DNA from: Actinomycetes bacterium
GTDB taxonomy: Bacteria > Actinomycetota > Acidimicrobiia > Acidimicrobiales > Microtrichaceae
Length of the DNA stretch: 9,680 nt
Direction: 5' to 3'
Assembly (NCBI GenBank): GCA_023392475.1
Contig: JAEVZA010000100.1
Location: 1-9,680 of the forward strand
The notes under the pieces were generated by a model. That model was given only the letters and a program-made list of their open reading frames with translations, was not told the origin of the DNA and made no database searches. This document shows positions 6,663 through 9,680 of this stretch, piece by piece; the stretch's first letter is position 1, and every line of letters begins with the position of its first letter. The position numbers and the translations under genes are program-made.

Positions 6663-6691
6663 TTACCGGTGAGTAGGTTACCGACGGGTAA
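6663..6691. promoter_or_regulatory. Two tandem 14-bp palindromic operator-like boxes
   Basis: The box at 6678-6691 is TTACCGACGGGTAA, and its palindrome extends outward to GTTACC-GACG-GGTAAC (6677-6692). A degenerate copy, TTACCGGTGAGTAG, lies at 6663-6676, exactly 15 bp away. Each left arm is preceded by GG, giving a direct repeat GGTTACC. Paired palindromes offset by 15 bp and overlapping a promoter are typical of TetR-family repressor sites, and such regulators commonly control fatty-acid genes in actinobacteria. The regulator itself is not in the window. The boxes lie between divergent genes and could control both. Confidence 0.6.
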
Positions 6692-6704
6692 CACGCACCG
6701 GCAA
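6675..6704 (-). promoter_or_regulatory. Putative promoter of the acyl-CoA dehydrogenase gene
   Basis: On the minus strand TTGCCG (6704-6699) and TAACCT (6680-6675) are separated by 18 nt, a good match to a vegetative -35/-10 pair. Initiation near 6668 would give a leader of about 62 nt. The -10 lies between and partly inside the two operator-like palindromes, so a bound repressor would block it. Confidence 0.45.
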
Positions 6705-6734
6705 CCGGGGGCGACGACCGTCCGGGGGGACGTG

Positions 6735-7988
6735 ATGCGGCGATCGATCCTGTTGCCGGCCGTGGTGCTGCTCGCGCTGGCGAGCGCCTGCGCACCGACC
6801 CCGGCACCCGGTCCGAGCTGGCACGCCACCCGGTTCGCCCGGTCCTCGACGGCGACCGCCACCGTGAACACGATCGGGGCGTGGACCGACGCCGACTGGT
6901 TCGCCACGATCCGCACGACCGCGCCACCGGGCGGCGCGGCAACGGCCGAGCTGCGCGTGTCGCCGCGCACCGGCCCCGGCGGTTCGACGCTCGGCGCGCC
7001 GCAGGTCGTGCCGCTCCCCGACGGGCTCGGCGCGGGGCCACCCACCGGCGAGCACGTCCTCGCCATCGCGATGTTCGACGGCCTGCACCTCTACCGCCCG
7101 ACCGGCGGCACCTGGGGCCCCGCCGGCACGATCACGCTGCCTCCGGGCTATGTGCTGGGTGCGATGACGGACCGGTGGCTCGTCCTGCGCCACGACCCGG
7201 GTGCCGAGCTCGTCGGCGACGCCGACCTCCTCGTGTACGCGGTCGACACGTCGGGTCCGACCGTCACCGCCACGCTCGCGACCACGCTCCAGCCCGACCC
7301 GACCTGGTCGAGCGGGCTCCGCGAGGGGTTCGGCGCCGCGGTGTCGCTCGACGGCGGGCTGCTCGCGGTGACCGCGACCCCCGGCGCGAGCGGCGGCGGA
7401 CCGCTGGTGCGCATCTACCGCGAGCAGCTCGGTTCGTGGTCGGCGGTGCAGACGATCGGCGACACGGTCGGGCTCCAGCGCCAGACCGGCGTGATGGCCG
7501 TGGACGACGGACCGACCGTCGACCGCCTCGTGCTCTCGCCGTTCATCACGTCGCTGCAGACGCCGGCCGTCGACGTCTGGGCCGACAGCGGGGCCGGGTT
7601 CGTGCCGGAGCAGCACCTGCAGCTCGACACCGCGCTGGCCGACGCGTCCGGCGGGAACGTGTTCGGCAGCTCGGTCGCCATCGAGGGTGACCTCCTCGCC
7701 GTCACCTCCCGCAGCGTCACCGTGCCGTCCGCGCAGGGCGGGCACGATCCGGTCACCGTCGGGTTCGTGCAGCTGTACCGGCACGGCGTGGCGTGGGCGC
7801 CCGAGCACGAGGCCGGGCTCTACGTGAGCCCGTACGACGCCGGCGTGCGCACCGCGCTCCCCTTCCGGCTGCAGGCCGCGGCCGGGCACGTGGCGGCGGC
7901 GGTGCTCGCCAGCCTGGACGAGCCGCCGGGCTGCCCGTTCCCGTGCATCGCGATCGGGCTGGAGGCGTGGTCGCTGGACCGCCGCTGA
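6735..7988 (+). CDS. Lipoprotein with FG-GAP-like beta-propeller repeats
   Basis: The 417-residue product starts with MRR, a hydrophobic stretch ILLPAVVLLALA and a lipobox-like ASAC with Cys19 as the probable lipidation site (Ala rather than the preferred Leu at -3). A Pro-rich spacer follows. The body contains degenerate repeats of the pattern FG-x-SV-x-DG-LLAV...V-x-L/IYR...W: GFGAAVSLDGGLLAVTA at 198-214 with VRIYREQLGSW to 235, and VFGSSVAIEGDLLAVTS at 309-325 with VQLYRHGVAW to 354. An earlier weaker copy lies around 107-130 (LHLYRPTGGTW). This is the pattern of FG-GAP/integrin-like beta-propellers, which are extracellular and usually mediate binding. Two cysteines near the end (400, 404) may form a disulfide. 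The start is ATG 6735 with GGGGGGA 4 nt upstream; the GTG at 6732 is an alternative. No specific ligand can be inferred. Confidence 0.82.
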   Translation: MRRSILLPAVVLLALASACAPTPAPGPSWHATRFARSSTATATVNTIGAWTDADWFATIRTTAPPGGAATAELRVSPRTGPGGSTLGAPQVVPLPDGLGAGPPTGEHVLAIAMFDGLHLYRPTGGTWGPAGTITLPPGYVLGAMTDRWLVLRHDPGAELVGDADLLVYAVDTSGPTVTATLATTLQPDPTWSSGLREGFGAAVSLDGGLLAVTATPGASGGGPLVRIYREQLGSWSAVQTIGDTVGLQRQTGVMAVDDGPTVDRLVLSPFITSLQTPAVDVWADSGAGFVPEQHLQLDTALADASGGNVFGSSVAIEGDLLAVTSRSVTVPSAQGGHDPVTVGFVQLYRHGVAWAPEHEAGLYVSPYDAGVRTALPFRLQAAAGHVAAAVLASLDEPPGCPFPCIAIGLEAWSLDRR

Positions 7989-8013
7989 CCGCCCCGCTGA
8001 CGTCCTCCGTGGG

Positions 8014-8062
8014 GAAATGGGGGTCCTCAGTCACGCAGGACGAGATCGAGGACCCCTATTTC
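8014..8062. terminator. Strong bidirectional terminator hairpin between the lipoprotein gene and cysS
   Basis: GAAATGGGGGTCCTC (8014-8028) pairs with GAGGACCCCTATTTC (8048-8062) over 15 positions with a single G-T position (a G-U pair in plus-strand RNA, a mismatch in minus-strand RNA) and a 19-nt loop. The A/T-rich ends of the stem give a short TATTTC or ATTTC tail on each side, which would serve transcripts from both convergent genes. This is the most conspicuous hairpin in the window and the rare AT-rich bases stand out against the GC background. Confidence 0.75.
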
Positions 8063-8084
8063 GCGAGCTGGAGCGCTCAGGGCG

Positions 8085-9449
8085 TCAGGCGCGGCGGACC
8101 TGGGTGCCCGCGGCCGTGTCCTCCACGACCCAGCCGAGCTCGACGAGCTCGTCGCGCAGCTGGTCGGCGGTCCCCCAGTCCTTCGCCGCCCGCGCCGCGT
8201 CCCGCGCCCGTGCCATGGCGGCCACGTCATCGGGGACCTCGATCGCCGAGTCGTCCCGGAGGTCGAGGCCGAGGGCGCCGAGCACCGACCACCACGCCGC
8301 CACCAGCGGCGCGGCCGCGTCGTCGTCGCCCGCGTCGAGGAGCTTGTTGATCTCCGTCGCGGTCCCGAACACGTGGGCCATCGCGGCCGGCGTCCCGAGG
8401 TCGTCGTCCATGGCCGAGCGGAACGCGTCGAGCGCGCCCTCGTCGGGCGGCACGGACGGCAGGTCGGCCACGCGCCGGGCAACGGCATCGAGGCGGGCGA
8501 GGGACGCCTCGGCCTCCTCGACCGTCCTCGACGTCACCTCGACCGGCGACCGGTAGTGGGCCTGGAGCACGAGCAACCGGTAGGCGCGCGGATCGTGCTC
8601 CTCGATGAGGTCGAGGAGGGTCGTGAAGTTGCCGAGCGACTTCGACATCTTCTCGCCGCCGACCTCGACGAACCCGTTGTGGACCCACCGGCGCGAGAAG
8701 CCGCGCCCGAGCGCGACGGCCTGCGCCCGCTCGTTCTCGTGGTGCGGGAACGCGAGGTCGATGCCGCCGCCGTGGATGTCGAAGTCCTCGCCGAGGAGGT
8801 CGAGGCTCATCACGACGCACTCGGTGTGCCAGCCGGGCCGACCGTCACCCCAGGGCGACGGCCACGACGGCTCGCCCGGCTTCGCGAACTTCCACAGCAC
8901 GAAGTCCGCCGGGTTGCGCTTCTCCGACTCGCCGACGATCTGGCGCCGGCCGCCGCCGACGAGCATGTCCTCCAGCGACTGGTGCGCGAGGAGCCCGTAG
9001 CCCTCGACGGACTCGACGGCGAGGTAGACGCCGTCGGAGGTGAGGTAGGCGGATCCGCGGTCCACCAGGGTGCCGATGAGCTCGACCATCTGGTCCACGT
9101 AGGCCGTCGCGTGGGGGTCCACGTCGGGGCGCTTGACCCCGATCGCGTCCATCGCACGCCACCAGACGGCCTCGTACTCCGCCGTGACCTCCTGCCACGG
9201 ACGGCCCTCGAGCTCGGCCCGCTCGAGGATCTTGTCCTCGATGTCCGTGATGTTCGACACGTACAGGACGTCGTTTCCCGACCACTCCAGATACCGTCGA
9301 AGCACGTCGAAGACGAGGGAGAACCGTCCGTGACCGAGGTGGGGCGGCCCGTACACGGTGGGGCCGCAGACGTACATCGACACCTTCCCGGGTTCCCGGG
9401 GATCGAGGGGGAGGACCTCCCCCGCGGCGGTGTCGTGCAGCCGGATCAT
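8085..9449 (-). CDS. cysS: Cysteinyl-tRNA synthetase
   Basis: The 454-residue class Ia synthetase charges tRNA-Cys with cysteine using ATP. The N-terminus has YVCGPTVY with zinc ligand Cys28 and the HIGH-type PHLGH at 36-40. The remaining zinc ligands are visible as Cys211 (GWHTEC), His236 and Glu240 (FPHHENE), and the second ATP motif is KMSKS at 267-271. A full C-terminal helical/anticodon region follows (about 285-454), which separates it from the shorter paralogue MshC used in mycothiol synthesis. The length matches bacterial CysRS. The ATG at 9449 is preferred over the in-frame TTG at 9458 because it starts directly at IRLHDTAAG and because the TTG overlaps the likely -10 box. It converges on the lipoprotein gene. 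The usual downstream partner (an rRNA methyltransferase gene) is not there. Confidence 0.97.
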   Translation of the reverse strand: MIRLHDTAAGEVLPLDPREPGKVSMYVCGPTVYGPPHLGHGRFSLVFDVLRRYLEWSGNDVLYVSNITDIEDKILERAELEGRPWQEVTAEYEAVWWRAMDAIGVKRPDVDPHATAYVDQMVELIGTLVDRGSAYLTSDGVYLAVESVEGYGLLAHQSLEDMLVGGGRRQIVGESEKRNPADFVLWKFAKPGEPSWPSPWGDGRPGWHTECVVMSLDLLGEDFDIHGGGIDLAFPHHENERAQAVALGRGFSRRWVHNGFVEVGGEKMSKSLGNFTTLLDLIEEHDPRAYRLLVLQAHYRSPVEVTSRTVEEAEASLARLDAVARRVADLPSVPPDEGALDAFRSAMDDDLGTPAAMAHVFGTATEINKLLDAGDDDAAAPLVAAWWSVLGALGLDLRDDSAIEVPDDVAAMARARDAARAAKDWGTADQLRDELVELGWVVEDTAAGTQVRRA

Positions 9450-9457
9450 GGCGGCCA

Positions 9458-9463
9458 ACCCTA
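9458..9463 (-). promoter_or_regulatory. Putative -10 box of cysS
   Basis: TAGGGT on the minus strand matches TAnnnT and ends 8 nt before the ATG at 9449, so the cysS transcript would have almost no leader. No T-box-like leader or other attenuator fits in this space. Confidence 0.45.
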
Positions 9464-9532
9464 CCGGCGGCCCCGCAGCGCCCGACCACGTGGTTCCGGC
9501 GCCGTGGCGGCCTCGACCGGGAGCGCGACCCG

Positions 9533-9680
9533 ATGACCGGCGGTGGCGTGCACGAGCGCCAGCGCGCCGGGCTCGAGGGCGCGGATCCGGTCCGCGTCGT
9601 CGCCGCGGTGGCCACCCCGCCGCTGCTCGCCGAGGCCGTCGTCGCGCTCGGCGAGCTGGACGGCGCGGTCGCGCTCGTCC
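9533..9680 (+). CDS. Possible start of an unrecognised gene, cut by the window end
   Basis: An ATG at 9533 opens a frame that runs to the window end (49 codons) beginning MTGGGVHERQRAGLEG and continuing with a Val/Ala/Leu-rich segment (VRVVAAVATPPLLAEAVV). Third positions are about 96% G or C, and a GGGAG ribosome site lies 9 nt upstream. The gene would be divergent from cysS. The opposite strand is also open from the window end to a TAG at 9463-9461 and has equally coding-like composition, so the strand is not certain. I do not recognise either product. Confidence 0.4.
   Translation, partial: MTGGGVHERQRAGLEGADPVRVVAAVATPPLLAEAVVALGELDGAVALV

Noticed and set aside
6621..6734. A longer N-terminus for the lipoprotein
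   Set aside because: It would place about 38 polar residues before the signal peptide and would run through the operator boxes. The lipoprotein signal begins at 6735.
8085..9449. The cysS-like gene as the mycothiol ligase gene mshC
   Set aside because: The full C-terminal tRNA-binding region is present, and the motifs and length match cysteinyl-tRNA synthetase.

Overview
The window is very GC-rich (well over 70% by eye, third codon positions almost all G or C). It is densely packed with ordinary bacterial genes on both strands. The composition, the F420-type PPOX protein, the actinobacterial fatty-acid genes and start codons sitting about 6-8 nt after TAnnnT-like boxes (leaderless transcription) all point to an actinobacterium. 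Acidimicrobiia is my best guess, but there is no rRNA or other marker here to prove it. I see no tRNA, rRNA, insertion sequence, phage gene or CRISPR array.

Layout. At 2-793 (+) is the C-terminal part of a protein with an SGNH esterase/acyltransferase domain; its N-terminus lies outside the window. It converges on a two-gene minus-strand group: a zinc-free quinone oxidoreductase-like MDR protein (1313-2266) and a small Rv1155-like PPOX flavin/F420 protein (804-1268). A divergent promoter region (2267-2405) leads to a plus-strand series: an esterase of the Esterase-D/antigen-85 type (2406-3206), alanine dehydrogenase (3232-4350) and an atypical crotonase-fold protein (4400-5209). After two hairpins in the convergent gap comes a minus-strand acyl-CoA dehydrogenase (5371-6606). 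Its promoter region holds two tandem palindromic boxes shared with the divergent lipoprotein gene (6735-7988). The lipoprotein gene converges on cysS (8085-9449, minus) across a strong hairpin. The right edge (9533-9680) may hold the start of another gene.

How the genes relate. The crotonase and acyl-CoA dehydrogenase suggest acyl-CoA (fatty acid or branched-chain) metabolism. The tandem operator next to the dehydrogenase looks like a binding site for a TetR-type regulator. Alanine dehydrogenase links pyruvate and ammonia to alanine, and cysS is housekeeping. The rest are single-function accessory genes.

I did not find an obviously new multi-gene system. The points most worth checking are the crotonase that lacks both canonical catalytic glutamates, the tandem operator at 6663-6691, the recurring leaderless promoter boxes, and the intergenic hairpins, which may be repeated elsewhere in the genome.
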